Part shown: positions 52,616 to 63,980 of the stretch, piece after piece
How the letters are laid out: every line of letters begins with the position of its first letter
Position numbering within the stretch: position 1 is the stretch's first letter
Assembly: GCF_023074175.1 (NCBI RefSeq)
Contig: NZ_JADPKS010000046.1
Span: forward strand, 84,643-148,642
Direction: 5' to 3'
Length of the DNA stretch: 64,000 nt
Source of the DNA: Bradyrhizobium sp. 139
GTDB lineage: Bacteria > Pseudomonadota > Alphaproteobacteria > Rhizobiales > Xanthobacteraceae
Notes under the pieces: model-generated
The model's input: only the letters and a program-made list of their open reading frames with translations
What the model was told of the DNA's origin: nothing
Databases searched by the model: none
Translations under genes and position numbers: made by a program

Positions 52616-52632
52616 GCGCGGAGGAGAACGGG

Positions 52633-53040
52633 TTACGAAGACGCGTGAGCGGCCGGCTTTCGTATAGTGGTGTAGCGGATCGCGCGACCGCCAACCTCCT
52701 GTCGCACCAGTTCGAACTCGGCCTCCTGCGGCGGCCGATTGACGAGGAAGGAGATCCGCACCGACTCCCAGCCATGGCTGGAGTCGAAGCCACTGATGCG
52801 GATGTAGCGGTCGCCGTACACCCGGCGGCACTCGGCGAGCTCCATCATCACGCCGGCGGCGTCCTGCAGATCGAACATCGGCAGGCCCCACATCTCCCAA
52901 TAAGTGTTGCGGGGATGCGGATCGTCGGTGAACTCGATGTTCACCGCCCAGCCATTGGTCAGGCAATACTGCACCTGCTTGGTGATCTGCTCGTCGGTCA
53001 GATCAGGCAGGAACGAGAAACAGCCCTGGGTCAGTTTCAT
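52633..53040 (-). CDS. cbbS: RuBisCO small subunit, form IC
   Basis: 135 residues, the length of red-type small subunits, including their longer C-terminal beta-hairpin (SFLVNRPPQEAEFELVRQEV near 97-116). MKLTQGCFSFLPDLTDEQIT is the family N-terminus. It packs with eight large subunits in an L8S8 enzyme. GAGGAG precedes the start 11 bp downstream of cbbL. Confidence 0.96.
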   Translation of the reverse strand: MKLTQGCFSFLPDLTDEQITKQVQYCLTNGWAVNIEFTDDPHPRNTYWEMWGLPMFDLQDAAGVMMELAECRRVYGDRYIRISGFDSSHGWESVRISFLVNRPPQEAEFELVRQEVGGRAIRYTTIRKPAAHASS

Positions 53041-53051
53041 GTCTCATCTCC

Positions 53052-54545
<1,494 letters not shown>

Positions 54546-55631
54546 CTAGGCCGCGACCGGCTCGCGAGCGTCGATGCGCGGATCGAGCTCGCCGGCGCGG
54601 TAGCGCCGCGCCATCTCGCTCATCGGAATCACCTTGATCTGGCTCGCATGGCCCGCGGTGCCGAACTGCTCGAAACGCTCCCGGCAGAGTTCGCGCATCG
54701 CGTCCATCGCGGGCTTGAGGAATTTCCGCGGATCGAATTCATTGCGGCTTTGCGCTGCGACCTTGCGGAATACCGCCGTCATCGCAAGGCGACAGTCGGT
54801 ATCGATGTTGACCTTGCGCACGCCGCTCTTGATGCCGCGGACGATCTCCTCGACCGGCACGCCCCAGGTCTGGGGCATCTCGCCGCCGAACTGATTGAAC
54901 ATGTCCTGGAGCGGCTGCGGCACCGACGAGGAGCCGTGCATCACAAGATGCGTATTCGGCAGCCGGCGATGTATCTCCTCGACCACCCGCATCGCCAGGA
55001 TGTCGCCGTCAGGCTTGCGGCTGAACTTGTAGGCGCCATGGGAAGTGCCCATGGCGATGGCCAGCGCATCGACATTGGTGGCACGGACGAAATCGACCGC
55101 CTGGTCGGGATCGGTGAGCAACTGGTCGTGGCTGAGCTTGCCCTCGGCGCCGTGTCCGTCTTCCTGTTCGCCGCCGCCATGTTCGAGCGAGCCGAGCACG
55201 CCGAGCTCGCCTTCCACGGAGGCACCGAGCCAATGGGCGAGATCGACGACGCGGCGGGTGATCGCGACGTTGTAATCGTAATCGGCGGCGGTCTTGGCGT
55301 CGGCCTTGAGCGAGCCATCCATCATGACCGAGGTGAAGCCGTGTGCGATGGCGGAGGCGCAGGTCGCCTCGTCATTGCCGTGGTCCTGGTGCATGCAGAG
55401 CGGAATGTCAGGATAGGTCCGCTCCAGCGCGTCGATCATGTGCGAGAGCATGAGATCGCCGGCGTAGCTGCGCGCGCCGCGCGAGGCCTGGATGATCACG
55501 GGCGCATCGACCTCGGCCGCGGCCTGCATGATCGCGATGCCCTGCTCCATGTTGTTGATATTGAACGCCGGCACCGCGTAAGCATGACTGGCGGCGTGAT
55601 CGAGAAGCTGACGAAGGGTGATACGGGCCAC
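54546..55631 (-). CDS. cbbA: Fructose-bisphosphate aldolase, class II
   Basis: 361 residues. Zn-dependent aldolase, active on fructose and sedoheptulose bisphosphates in the Calvin cycle. Ligands are visible in [11 protein letters not shown] (80-90, His81 and His84), HLVMHGSSS near 228 and [10 protein letters not shown] near 262. A GTG start follows AGGAGG directly. Co-transcribed between cbbT and cbbL. Confidence 0.95.
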   Translation of the reverse strand: MARITLRQLLDHAASHAYAVPAFNINNMEQGIAIMQAAAEVDAPVIIQASRGARSYAGDLMLSHMIDALERTYPDIPLCMHQDHGNDEATCASAIAHGFTSVMMDGSLKADAKTAADYDYNVAITRRVVDLAHWLGASVEGELGVLGSLEHGGGEQEDGHGAEGKLSHDQLLTDPDQAVDFVRATNVDALAIAMGTSHGAYKFSRKPDGDILAMRVVEEIHRRLPNTHLVMHGSSSVPQPLQDMFNQFGGEMPQTWGVPVEEIVRGIKSGVRKVNIDTDCRLAMTAVFRKVAAQSRNEFDPRKFLKPAMDAMRELCRERFEQFGTAGHASQIKVIPMSEMARRYRAGELDPRIDAREPVAA

Positions 55632-55645
55632 GAAGAGTCCTCCTG

Positions 55646-57667
55646 TTATTGCTTGCCTGCACGGGCAATCGCCCGCCGGGCGGCTTCGGCAACGCTTTGC
55701 GGCGTGATGCCAAATTCGCGATAGAGCACCGGCGCCGGCGCCGAGGCGCCGAAGCCGCGCATGCCGACGAATTCGCCATCAGTGCCGATCCAGCGCGGCC
55801 AGTCTCCGAGCACGGCCGCCTCGATGCCGACCCGTGGCGCGGTGCCGAGAACGGCGGCGCGGTAGTCCTCCGGCTGCTCCTCCAACAAAGCGAAGCAAGG
55901 CGCGGACACCACAGCGGCGCGAACGTGCTCAGTCGCGAGCAGACGGGCCGCTTCCAGCGCGATCGACACTTCCGAGCCGGTTGCGATCAGCGTCACGTCG
56001 CGGCCACCGTCCGGCGAGACGACGAGATAGGCGCCGCGCGCGACACGATTCCTGCCGCGCACGTCGCTGCGGAATGTCGGCAGCGCCTGACGAGACAGGC
56101 AGAGGACGGAGGGGCGATCGTCCGCTTCGAGTGCGCAGTCCCAGGCTTCCAGCGTCTCAACCGCGTCGGCCGGACGGAACACCAGAAGGTTCGGAATGAC
56201 GCGGAGCGCTGCGAGATGCTCGACCGGTTGGTGCGTCGGACCATCCTCGCCGAGGCCGATGGAATCGTGGGTCATCACGTGGATGACGCGCAGCCGCATC
56301 AAGGCCGCAAGGCGGATCGCCGGCCGACTGTAGTCGGAGAACGCCAGGAAGGTGCCGCCATAGGGGATGAAACCGCCATGAAGCACGAGGCCGTTCATCG
56401 CGGCGGCCATGCCGTGCTCGCGGATGCCGTAATGAATGTAGTCGCCCGCGAACCCGTTGCGCGTGACCGGAATTTGGCTCTTGGCATGAGTCAGATTCGA
56501 ATGCGTCAAGTCCGCCGAGCCGCCGATCAGTGCGGGAATCGCTCCCGCGATGCCGTCGAGCACTTGTTGCGAGGCCTGCCGCGTCGCGAGTTTCGGACGC
56601 TCGGTGGCAAAGCGCTCGCGCAATTTCGCCGAGGCCTGGGCATAGGCCTCCGACAGGGCAACCGCCCTGCCCTCGATGAACAGGTCGCGCTGCTCGGGCG
56701 TCGCGCATTCGTAGCGATCGAGCCAGGCGAGACGCTCGACCTGTCCACGCTGTCCGATCATCCGCCACGCCTTCAGAATCGGCATCGGCACCACGAAGGG
56801 TTGATAGTCCCAGCCGAGCGCCCGGCGTGCCGCCGCCGTCTGCTCGGTGCCGAGCGGCGCGCCATGCGCCTTCTCGGTACCCTGCCGGCCCGGCGCGCCA
56901 TAGCCGATGATGGTGCGGCAGGCGATCAGAGACGGCCTTGTGCTCGCGCGCTCTTCGGCAATCGCCTGCGCAACTGCTTCGGGATCGTGCCCGTCAACAC
57001 GGCGGACAGACCAGCCGGAGGCGGCGAAGCGCGCGAGCTGGTCGTCCGACGTCGCAAGCGAAGTCGGCCCGTCGATGGAGATGCCGTTGTCGTCGAACAG
57101 CACGATCAGCCGGCCGAGCTGAAGATGGCCGGCGAGCGAGATCGCCTCCTGGCTGATGCCTTCCATCAGGCAGCCGTCACCGGCGATCACATAAGTGAAG
57201 TGATCGACGAGGCCGTCGCCATGCCGGGCATTGGCCATGCGCTCTGCGAGCGCCATGCCAACAGCCGTCGCAATCCCCTGCCCCAGCGGGCCCGTCGTGG
57301 TTTCGACACCAGGCGTGTGGCCATATTCCGGATGGCCCGGCGTTTTCGAGCCCCATTGCCGGAACACCTTGATGTCGTCGAGGCTGACATCGCCGCCGGT
57401 GAGATGGAGCAACCCATAGAGCAGCATCGAGCCGTGGCCCGCCGACAGCACGAAACGGTCGCGATCCGGCCAATTCGGGTGCGCGGAGTCGAACTTGAGG
57501 AAGCGCGAGAACAGCACGGTCGCGACATCGGCCATGCCCATGGGCAGTCCTGGATGGCCGGACCGCGATGCTTCGATGGCGTCCACCGCGAGGAAGCGGA
57601 CGGCGTTGGCGAGATCGTTATGCGTGACCGCCGTGAGGTCGGCTTCGGCATGAACCGAGATGTTCAT
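55646..57667 (-). CDS. cbbT: Transketolase
   Basis: 673 residues. Thiamine-diphosphate enzyme transferring two-carbon units in the reductive pentose phosphate cycle. The ThDP motif [13 protein letters not shown] occurs near 158, the N-terminal SGHPGLPMG near 37 contacts cofactor, and [14 protein letters not shown] near 476 and [13 protein letters not shown] near 440 are conserved. A second transketolase probably exists elsewhere in the genome. The gene follows cbbP after 27 bp. Confidence 0.96.
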   Translation of the reverse strand: MNISVHAEADLTAVTHNDLANAVRFLAVDAIEASRSGHPGLPMGMADVATVLFSRFLKFDSAHPNWPDRDRFVLSAGHGSMLLYGLLHLTGGDVSLDDIKVFRQWGSKTPGHPEYGHTPGVETTTGPLGQGIATAVGMALAERMANARHGDGLVDHFTYVIAGDGCLMEGISQEAISLAGHLQLGRLIVLFDDNGISIDGPTSLATSDDQLARFAASGWSVRRVDGHDPEAVAQAIAEERASTRPSLIACRTIIGYGAPGRQGTEKAHGAPLGTEQTAAARRALGWDYQPFVVPMPILKAWRMIGQRGQVERLAWLDRYECATPEQRDLFIEGRAVALSEAYAQASAKLRERFATERPKLATRQASQQVLDGIAGAIPALIGGSADLTHSNLTHAKSQIPVTRNGFAGDYIHYGIREHGMAAAMNGLVLHGGFIPYGGTFLAFSDYSRPAIRLAALMRLRVIHVMTHDSIGLGEDGPTHQPVEHLAALRVIPNLLVFRPADAVETLEAWDCALEADDRPSVLCLSRQALPTFRSDVRGRNRVARGAYLVVSPDGGRDVTLIATGSEVSIALEAARLLATEHVRAAVVSAPCFALLEEQPEDYRAAVLGTAPRVGIEAAVLGDWPRWIGTDGEFVGMRGFGASAPAPVLYREFGITPQSVAEAARRAIARAGKQ

Positions 57668-57694
57668 CGGATCCTCCGTTGTTGTTGTTACGGA

Positions 57695-58570
57695 TCATTT
57701 CAGGCCCCGCTTGCGTTCGATCAGTTGCATGATCAGCGGCGTCAGGATCAGCTGCATTGCGAGGTCGAGCTTCGCGCCAGGGCACACGATCGAATTCGCG
57801 CGGGACATGAAGCTGTGCGGCAGCATCGAAAGCAGATAGGGGAAATCAATGCCGCGCGGGTTCTTGAAACGGATCACGACCATCGACTCGTCCGGCGTCG
57901 GGATCCAGCGCGCGATGAACGGATTGGAGGTGTCCACGGTCGGCACGCGCTGGAAGTTGATGTCGGTCTCGCTGAATTGCGGGCAGATATAGTGGATGTA
58001 ATCGGGCATCCGCCGCAGGACGGTGTCGGTGACGGCCTCGGTCGAATAGCCGCGCGCGCTGCGGTCTCGGTGCAGCTTCTGGATCCATTCGAGATTGATC
58101 ACGGGCACGACCCCGATCTTGAGATCGGCATAGCGCGCGACATTGACCTTCTCGGTGACGACGGCGCCATGCAGGCCCTCGTAGAACAACAGGTCCGAAT
58201 TTTCCGGCAGCCGCTCCCATTCCGTGAAGGTGCCGGGAGCTGCGCTGTGCAGCGCGGATTCCTCGGCGTCGTGGACATAGTGCCGCGTCGTCGCCGTGCC
58301 GGTCTCGCCGTAGTCGCGGAAGGCACGCTCGAGGTCCTCGAACAGGTTGGTCTCGGGGCTGAAATGGCTGAAGTGCCTGTTTCCGCGCTCGGCTTCCTTG
58401 GCCATCTGCGTGCGCATCTCGGCGCGGTCATAGCGATGGAACGCATCGCCTTCGATGTAGACGGCGTTGACGTGCTCACGAAAGAATATCTGCTCGAAGG
58501 TCTTCTTGACTGAGGTGGTGCCTGCGCCGGAGGAGCCGGTAATGGAGATGATCGGATGTTTCCTGGACAT
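57695..58570 (-). CDS. cbbP: Phosphoribulokinase
   Basis: 291 residues, the bacterial type. It makes ribulose 1,5-bisphosphate from ribulose 5-phosphate and ATP. The P-loop GSSGAGTT is at residues 12-19, and DAFHRYDRAEM near 42 and HYVHDAEESALH near 97 are typical of the class; NADH is the usual activator. It starts 12 bp after cbbF. Confidence 0.97.
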   Translation of the reverse strand: MSRKHPIISITGSSGAGTTSVKKTFEQIFFREHVNAVYIEGDAFHRYDRAEMRTQMAKEAERGNRHFSHFSPETNLFEDLERAFRDYGETGTATTRHYVHDAEESALHSAAPGTFTEWERLPENSDLLFYEGLHGAVVTEKVNVARYADLKIGVVPVINLEWIQKLHRDRSARGYSTEAVTDTVLRRMPDYIHYICPQFSETDINFQRVPTVDTSNPFIARWIPTPDESMVVIRFKNPRGIDFPYLLSMLPHSFMSRANSIVCPGAKLDLAMQLILTPLIMQLIERKRGLK

Positions 58571-58582
58571 GGGACGCCTCGC

Positions 58583-59620
58583 TCACAGCCTGAAGAAGCC
58601 ACGCCGCGCGAACAGCGGCGCGGAGACACTGGCGACCAGCAGCGGATCGCAGTGCAGTTCCGCGACGCGCCGCACCTCGCTGCTCGAGCCCATGATCAGC
58701 GGGACTCGCTGGTGCAGGGTTTGCGCGGCGAGATCGAGGATGCGCTCGCGCCCGGTCGAGGCGGAGCCGCCGGCCTGCTCGACGATCATCGCCATCGGGT
58801 GCGCCTCGTAGGTCAGGCGCAGACGACCGTCGCCATATCCGGGCCGCGCGTCTGAGGGATAGAGGAACACGCCGCCACGGGTGAGGATGCGATAGGCCTC
58901 TGCGACCAGCGAGCCGACCCAGCGCATGTTGAAGTCATGGCTGGCGGGTCCATCGACACCGGCGAGGCACTCGTCCACGAAGGCACGCACCGGCGGATCC
59001 CAATGCCGACGATTCGAGGCATTGATCGCGAACTCTTCGCACGCCTCGGAGATCTGCACGGCGCTGCGCGCGCGGCGGAAGCAGCCGGACTTGCGGTCGA
59101 GGGTGAAGATGTCGACGCCGTCGCCGAGCGTCAGCACCAGCGAGGTCTGTGGTCCGTAGGTGACGAATCCCGCGGCAAGCTGCGCCGAGCCGCGCTGATG
59201 GAAGGCTAGGGCCAGGTCGTCCGGCGCTGGCAGGATCGAGAAGATCGTGCCGACGGTCATGTTGATGTCGATGTTGGAGGAGCCGTCGAGCGGATCGATC
59301 GCGACGCAGATTTTTGCTTCGCGGTCGCCGATTTGCGCTTCCCGCATCTCCTCCGACGCGAGCGCCGCGATCGGCAGCTTGCCGAGGCAGCGACGCAGGA
59401 TCGCGTCCGCCTGCACGTCGAGGTCGCGCTGGAGATCGCCGTCGCTGTTGCGGCCCGTCGTCAGCCCCGATGCGTCCGCGAGATCTCCGGTGCCGATGAG
59501 GTCGGCGATCTCGATCGCCGCCGCAGCAATGGCATCGACGGCAGCCGCCACCGCCAGCGCATGCGGTGCGGTCTCCGAGTACCGCTGAAGGTGGTCGTCC
59601 AGCCTGAGTTGCCCGGTCAT
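58583..59620 (-). CDS. cbbF: Fructose-1,6-bisphosphatase, class I
   Basis: 345 residues from the ATG at 59620, which begins the family N-terminus [16 protein letters not shown] and has AAGGG upstream; the open frame extends 63 bp further. The metal site is [10 protein letters not shown] near 111-120, and ASEEMRE near 88 supplies further ligands. [14 protein letters not shown] near 278 closes the site. It also acts on sedoheptulose bisphosphate in the cycle. First gene of the operon, divergent from cbbR. Confidence 0.95.
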   Translation of the reverse strand: MTGQLRLDDHLQRYSETAPHALAVAAAVDAIAAAAIEIADLIGTGDLADASGLTTGRNSDGDLQRDLDVQADAILRRCLGKLPIAALASEEMREAQIGDREAKICVAIDPLDGSSNIDINMTVGTIFSILPAPDDLALAFHQRGSAQLAAGFVTYGPQTSLVLTLGDGVDIFTLDRKSGCFRRARSAVQISEACEEFAINASNRRHWDPPVRAFVDECLAGVDGPASHDFNMRWVGSLVAEAYRILTRGGVFLYPSDARPGYGDGRLRLTYEAHPMAMIVEQAGGSASTGRERILDLAAQTLHQRVPLIMGSSSEVRRVAELHCDPLLVASVSAPLFARRGFFRL

Positions 59621-59711
59621 CTGCGTCCATCCCTTGGCTGAGGCCGCATCCATTTCCCTCGGGTGGAGGTCGGTGCGGTCCATCCCAGCGTTAGGAGATT
59701 GACAGGGGCGA

Positions 59712-59737
59712 CTTAATAAGGAAAATTTCTATTCATA
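59712..59737. promoter_or_regulatory. AT-rich cbbR-cbbF control region
   Basis: An AT-rich block (CTTAATAAGGAAAATTTC ...) in a GC-rich chromosome between the divergent genes. An imperfect inverted repeat TAAGGAAAATT / AATTTTCTTA spans 59717-59760 and covers the cbbR start. It is a candidate site for CbbR, which normally binds here and answers to ribulose bisphosphate or related metabolites. Confidence 0.45.
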
Positions 59738-60715
59738 ATGAGTGCCAGAGAATTTTCTTATAATGGCCCTGGCCATGCAGCGGCCCAGCTCCGGCATCTG
59801 ACGATCCGGCAGCTTCGCTCACTTGCGGCGCTCTCGGCGAAGGGCAGCGTCACTGCGGCCTCGAGCCAGCTCGGCCTGACCCAGCCGGCCGTCACCCAGC
59901 AGCTCCGGCAGCTTCAGGACCTCGCCGGCCTGCCGCTGGTGCAGCGGACCGGCGACGGCATGCTGCTGACGGATGCAGGCAAGGAGGTGTTGACGCTCGC
60001 CGAGCGCGTCGAGGCCGCGATCATGGACTGCCAGGGCGCGCTCGACCTGCTCGCGGGGCGGACCGGCGGCACGGTGCATCTCGGCGCGGTCTCGACCGCG
60101 AAATATTTCGTGCCGCACGCGATCGCGGCATTCTCCAAGCGATATCCGAAGATCGAGATCAAGCTCAGCATCGGCAATCGCGAGGACATCCGCGAAGCCA
60201 TGCACGGCTACGATCTCGATTTCGCAGTGATGGGTCGGCCACCGGCCGACGTCAGCGTCGACGTGCGTCAGCTCGGGCGCAATCCGCACATCATCGTCGC
60301 GCGCAAGGGACACTGGCTGGAGAAGGATTCAGGCCTCAGCCTGACCGACCTCGTGCACGAGACCTTCCTGACCCGCGAGCCGGGCTCGGGCACGCGCACG
60401 CTGATGGAGGGCATGTTCCAGAAATCGGATCTCGAGCCGATCATCGGCATGGAGATGAGCAGCAACGAGACCATCAAGCAGGCCGTCATCGCCGGGCTCG
60501 GCATCGCCTTCATCTCGGCCCACACGGTGGCGCATGAGCTCGCCGAAGGCCGCCTGATCGTGCTCGACGTCGCCGGCCTGCCGATCGTCCGGCAGTGGTA
60601 CGTGATCCGTCGCAGCGACAAGGTGCTGCTGCCGCCGGCACAGGCGATGTTCGATTTCCTCGGCTCCGAGGGCTCGAACTATTTGCCCAACGTGCCCGAG
60701 TTCGGCGGGCAATAG
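59738..60715 (+). CDS. cbbR: LysR-type regulator CbbR
   Basis: 325 residues with an N-terminal winged helix (about 18-78; LRSLAALSAKGSVTAASSQL, LTQPAVTQQLRQLQDLAGLP) and a C-terminal ligand-binding domain (100-310). The position, divergent from cbbF, and the length identify it as the activator of the cbb operon. The regulator usually binds upstream of both genes and represses its own. It ends with LPNVPEFGGQ. Confidence 0.95.
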   Translation: MSAREFSYNGPGHAAAQLRHLTIRQLRSLAALSAKGSVTAASSQLGLTQPAVTQQLRQLQDLAGLPLVQRTGDGMLLTDAGKEVLTLAERVEAAIMDCQGALDLLAGRTGGTVHLGAVSTAKYFVPHAIAAFSKRYPKIEIKLSIGNREDIREAMHGYDLDFAVMGRPPADVSVDVRQLGRNPHIIVARKGHWLEKDSGLSLTDLVHETFLTREPGSGTRTLMEGMFQKSDLEPIIGMEMSSNETIKQAVIAGLGIAFISAHTVAHELAEGRLIVLDVAGLPIVRQWYVIRRSDKVLLPPAQAMFDFLGSEGSNYLPNVPEFGGQ

Positions 60716-60726
60716 CCCGCCGATAC

Positions 60727-60819
60727 TCACCCGATCAGCTTCATCGCGATCGTCGCGGCCAGAATGACGATGATCTGGAGCAGACGCTCCGTCGTGAAAA
60801 TGCGGTTGAAGGTGGTCAT
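60727..60819 (-). CDS. Possible 30-residue membrane peptide
   Basis: A short frame: the first half is MTTFNRIFTTERLLQIIVIL, followed by AATIAMKLIG, one membrane helix. The ribosome-binding site (GGGGCAAG) is weak. Convergent with cbbR, 11 bp from its stop. Tentative. Confidence 0.3.
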   Translation of the reverse strand: MTTFNRIFTTERLLQIIVILAATIAMKLIG

Positions 60820-60944
60820 CGCTTGCCCCGGCCGACGTGAAGGAGATCTCGATCGGGACGTTGCTAGCACACGCGCGTACCGAGACAACACCGTAGTCGC
60901 CACGCTGGTCGTCTATCGCGTCCTGCCTGAGCGATGGTTAACGA

Positions 60945-61142
60945 TCAGGCCGCAAGCCGGGTGGCGTAATCCGCGCGCGCGGCGAAATAGGCTTCCAGCT
61001 CCGACAGCGCCCGCGCTTCCCACTCGCTCGCCTGCTCCAGCAGTGACCAGCTCTGGCCCGGGCGGAATGCAGCGGTCTGGCGATAGAGCGATGCGATGCC
61101 GCGATAGCGGCGGACGTTCTCAAAGATGGCCTGGCCGTTCAT
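60945..61142 (-). CDS. Small helical protein of the ENVRRYR family, second copy
   Basis: 65 residues from the ATG at 61142, with AGGGAG upstream; the very long open frame before it is not coding. MNGQAIFENVRRYRGIASLY and SWSLLEQASEWEARALSELE align with 50421-50633, including RRYRxxASLxRQxAAxRP. Two amphipathic helices, no signal peptide. Function unknown. Confidence 0.75.
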   Translation of the reverse strand: MNGQAIFENVRRYRGIASLYRQTAAFRPGQSWSLLEQASEWEARALSELEAYFAARADYATRLAA

Positions 61143-61279
61143 GTCCAAAACTCCCTCGTCATTTCCGCGGGAGAAACTGCGGCCAAATCTTTTTCGAAAA
61201 GTTAGCGGCGCGCACCAAGCGCGCGGATGGTTGCCGGACTGTTGCGCGGGCGCAACGCGCACCCTCGCGCGAGGCGCAT

Positions 61280-61699
61280 TTATTGCGAATTCGTTGCCGC
61301 GCTCTCGCCCGAAGGCTTCAGCCCGCCGCGGCTGATCATTGCCATCGTCTCGCGGCAGAGATCGGCAAGGCCGATCAAGAGCACCGCGAGCAGGCAGAAC
61401 AGGTTGATGGAATCCGCACTCGCGCTGCTCAATGGAGTGAACTGGAAGAACGGCGGTATGAATGCCCACCACACCAGCGGAATGGTGAGCAGCGCGGCGA
61501 ACGCCGCCGCCGGGGCGCCCGCGATGATCCCGAGCACGAACAGGCTGGGCAGGAACGCCGCGAAATAGAGCTTTGCGCCGAGCGCGACGCAGGCGCCTTG
61601 AAGCACGGCCGACATGGCAACGACGACAAATCCGAGCAGAAACGCCTGCCACGACCATGGCCGTACTCGCGGTACGCCATCCAGTCCCGCACGCCTCAT
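61280..61699 (-). CDS. DUF4118-like four-helix membrane protein
   Basis: 139 residues. Helices are AFLLGFVVVAMSAVLQGACV, YFAAFLPSLFVLGIIAGAPA, AAAFAALLTIPLVWWAFIPP and INLFCLLAVLLIGLADLC. This layout matches the N-terminal sensor part (DUF4118/MASE-like) of membrane histidine kinases, but no kinase follows, so it is a stand-alone sensor-like domain or the remnant of a kinase. No clear promoter. Confidence 0.68.
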   Translation of the reverse strand: MRRAGLDGVPRVRPWSWQAFLLGFVVVAMSAVLQGACVALGAKLYFAAFLPSLFVLGIIAGAPAAAFAALLTIPLVWWAFIPPFFQFTPLSSASADSINLFCLLAVLLIGLADLCRETMAMISRGGLKPSGESAATNSQ

Positions 61700-61839
61700 C
61701 AGCCTCCCCCAGCCGCCCGTTAACCGGGCTCTCTTGCGACCAAAGTACTACAGCCGCAAGGAAACCGCGAGACGGAAATCGCATGGTGCAGAGCTTCGCA
61801 TCCAGAGCTTGGTAAACGACCGCGGGCACAATCGTACCG

Positions 61840-63033
61840 CTACTCGGTGGCCGCATAGAGCAAGCCCGCGACGGTCAGAGCGAGGCCAATGGCCGACGCC
61901 AGCGTCCAGCCGCCTTGGGCGAAGGCCCAGGCGCCGACCGCGGAGCCGGCAGCGCCCGCCGCGAAGAACGTCGCCATGTAGAGGCCGTTGAGGCGGCTGC
62001 GGTGCTCATGCCCGAGCACAAAAATGGCGCGGAAGCCGAGCACGACGTTCCCCTGGACACCGATATCGATGGCGACCGCGGCCACCACCAGGCAGGCGAG
62101 ATTCAGCATCGAGCCGGCCGCACCGATATACGTCACCAGGAAGCCGGCAGCAGCGAGCAGCATGGCGACCAGCGTCGCGATGCGGCTACGGCCGCGGTCG
62201 GCGAGCCGTCCCGCGATCGGAGCCGCGAACACGCCGGCGACGCCGGCGAGTGCGAACAGCGCGATGCCGCGCTGGGAGAAGCCGAACGCGCTGGCGAGCT
62301 GGAGTGGCGCCACCGTCCAGAACAGGGTGAAGGCGCCGAACAGGCTCGCCTGATAGAGCGCGCGGCGGCGGAGCAGCGGCGTGGTCCGGGCCAGATGCGG
62401 CATCGACAGCAGCAGGGTGCCGTAATGCATGCGCGCAACAGGCTTGCGCTTCGGCAGCGTCATCCACAGCCCGGCCGCAAGCACGATCATCAGTGCGGCC
62501 GAGCAGAAGAACACCGCATGCCATGACAGGGCCGCGGTGACGAAGCTCGACACCGGGCGCGCCAGCATGATGCCGAGCATCAGGCCGGTCGAGACGTTGC
62601 CGACGACGCGGCCGCGGATGGCTTCCGGCGCAAGATGCGCCGCATAGGGAATGATGATCTGCACCGCGACCGAGCCGAGCCCGATGAACAGCGCCGCGAT
62701 CAGGAACGGCAGGGCATGCGTCGCGAATGCGGCCGCGAGCAGGGCCGCGGCGCCGAGCGTGATGACGGAGCAGATCAGCGCGCGGTTCTCGACGAGGTCG
62801 CCGAGCGGCACGATAAACAGGAGCCCCACACCGTAGCCGATCTGCGTCATGGTGACGATCAGCCCCGCGGCCGCATGCGAGAGGCCGAGCGCGGCGCTGA
62901 TCGGGGCGATCAGCGGCTGGGCGTAGTAGATATTGGCGGCGACCATGCCACAGGCCGCAGCAAGCACGAAGGTCAGTCGTTGCGACACCGCATCCGGCCC
63001 GGGCGCGGTCTCGATCGTGGCATTCATCGTCAT
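61840..63033 (-). CDS. MFS exporter
   Basis: 397 residues, 12 transmembrane helices. Motifs include AANIYYAQPLIAPISAALGL near 33-52 and GRLADRGRSRIATLVAMLLA near 270, with PYAAHLAPEAIRGRVVGNVS near 128-147. Such DHA1-type transporters export drugs or sugars. The start is the ATG at 63033 with GGAGACT upstream. A TetR-family regulator lies upstream on the same strand, and a perfect palindrome sits in the 52-bp gap between them, so the exporter is probably induced by its substrate. Confidence 0.92.
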   Translation of the reverse strand: MTMNATIETAPGPDAVSQRLTFVLAAACGMVAANIYYAQPLIAPISAALGLSHAAAGLIVTMTQIGYGVGLLFIVPLGDLVENRALICSVITLGAAALLAAAFATHALPFLIAALFIGLGSVAVQIIIPYAAHLAPEAIRGRVVGNVSTGLMLGIMLARPVSSFVTAALSWHAVFFCSAALMIVLAAGLWMTLPKRKPVARMHYGTLLLSMPHLARTTPLLRRRALYQASLFGAFTLFWTVAPLQLASAFGFSQRGIALFALAGVAGVFAAPIAGRLADRGRSRIATLVAMLLAAAGFLVTYIGAAGSMLNLACLVVAAVAIDIGVQGNVVLGFRAIFVLGHEHRSRLNGLYMATFFAAGAAGSAVGAWAFAQGGWTLASAIGLALTVAGLLYAATE

Positions 63034-63054
63034 TCACACAGTCTCCGAAGTATC

Positions 63055-63070
63055 GGGAACGATCGTTCCC
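63055..63070. promoter_or_regulatory. Perfect 16-bp palindrome, candidate TetR operator
   Basis: GGGAACGATCGTTCCC lies 22 bp before the MFS start, directly after the tetR stop. Such palindromes are typical TetR-family sites. Confidence 0.75.
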
Positions 63071-63085
63071 TAATAGGGCATGAAT

Positions 63086-63706
63086 TCAGGCGAGCAGTTT
63101 CATCGCGACGCCGACGAGGCGATCGCCGTCGAGCGAAAGACGCGTCTTGCCGACGACGCGCAGTCCCTGCGTGATGCAGATCATCAGCCGCGCGGTGTCG
63201 TCGGCCGCGACATGGCCCGGTATCGAACCGTCGGCCTGGCCCTCGCGAATGAAGCCGGCGATGAAGGCTTCGTTGGTCTTGAGCTGCGCATTGACGCGGG
63301 CGCCGACCACCGGATCGAGCGCGGACAGCTCGACCGCGCTGCCGACCACGAGACAGCCGCGCCGTCCCTCCCTGCCCCGGGAATGCGCGACGTAAGAGAG
63401 CAGCACGTTGCGCAGCCGCTCGCGGCCGTTTTTGCCGCGCGCCGCGGCGCTCCGGGTCTGCTCCTGGCGGAGCGCGGTGTAGCGCTCGAAGGCAGCGAGG
63501 AACACCGCATGCTTGTCGCGGAACGCCTTGTAGACACTCCCGGTCGCCAGCCGCATCGCCGCGGTCAGATCGCCGATCGAGGTCGCATGATATCCGCGAT
63601 CGCGAAACACGCGCACGGCCCTGTCCAGCGCAGTGTCCATGTCGAATTCCCGGGGACGACCGGGCGGACGGACAGCAGACTGGGTTCGGCGGGCGGCTTT
63701 TCGCAT
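63086..63706 (-). CDS. TetR/AcrR-family transcriptional regulator
   Basis: 206 residues from the ATG at 63706. The N-terminal helix-turn-helix is at about residues 20-65: REFDMDTALDRAVRVFRDRG, YHATSIGDLTAAMRLATGSV and YKAFRDKHAVF. The C-terminal ligand domain is variable. It lies upstream of the MFS gene on the same strand, and probably represses it through the palindrome at 63055-63070. Its own promoter would be upstream of 63706. Confidence 0.92.
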   Translation of the reverse strand: MRKAARRTQSAVRPPGRPREFDMDTALDRAVRVFRDRGYHATSIGDLTAAMRLATGSVYKAFRDKHAVFLAAFERYTALRQEQTRSAAARGKNGRERLRNVLLSYVAHSRGREGRRGCLVVGSAVELSALDPVVGARVNAQLKTNEAFIAGFIREGQADGSIPGHVAADDTARLMICITQGLRVVGKTRLSLDGDRLVGVAMKLLA

Positions 63707-63892
63707 TGCGGGATAATAGGGAATGCTTGTTTCCTTATCAACACACCTGGTTGTGATGTGGGATATGATGCTGGAACATGGCTGGCAACGCACGTGTCCC
63801 GGACGGGCACGAGAGCGAATTGTGACGCAGGCTTTCTCCCCATCGTCATTGCGAGCGGAGCAAGGGGCGTCGTCATCAACTCGCATCTCACC

Positions 63893-63980
63893 CGTAGGAT
63901 GGGTAGAGCGAAGCGAAACCCATCAGGTCTCATCCACGCGGAAGCATGATGGGTTTCGCAAGTGCTCTACCCATCCTACG
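63893..63980. repeat. CGTAGGATGGGTAGAGCGAAG palindromic repeat
   Basis: Left end CGTAGGATGGGTAGAGC and right end GCTCTACCCATCCTACG are inverted copies; AAACCCATC and GATGGGTTT are a second inverted pair inside. A known dispersed element type in Bradyrhizobium. The preceding 63842-63862 has the CGTCATTGCGAGCGGAGC start of another such repeat. No gene is seen in 63707-64000. Confidence 0.85.

Noticed and set aside
55649..58513. A 954-codon open frame on the plus strand opposite cbbT and cbbP
   Set aside because: It is the antisense of two certain genes; high GC third positions keep the complementary frame open. The translation is Arg/Ala/Asp/His-rich without family motifs.
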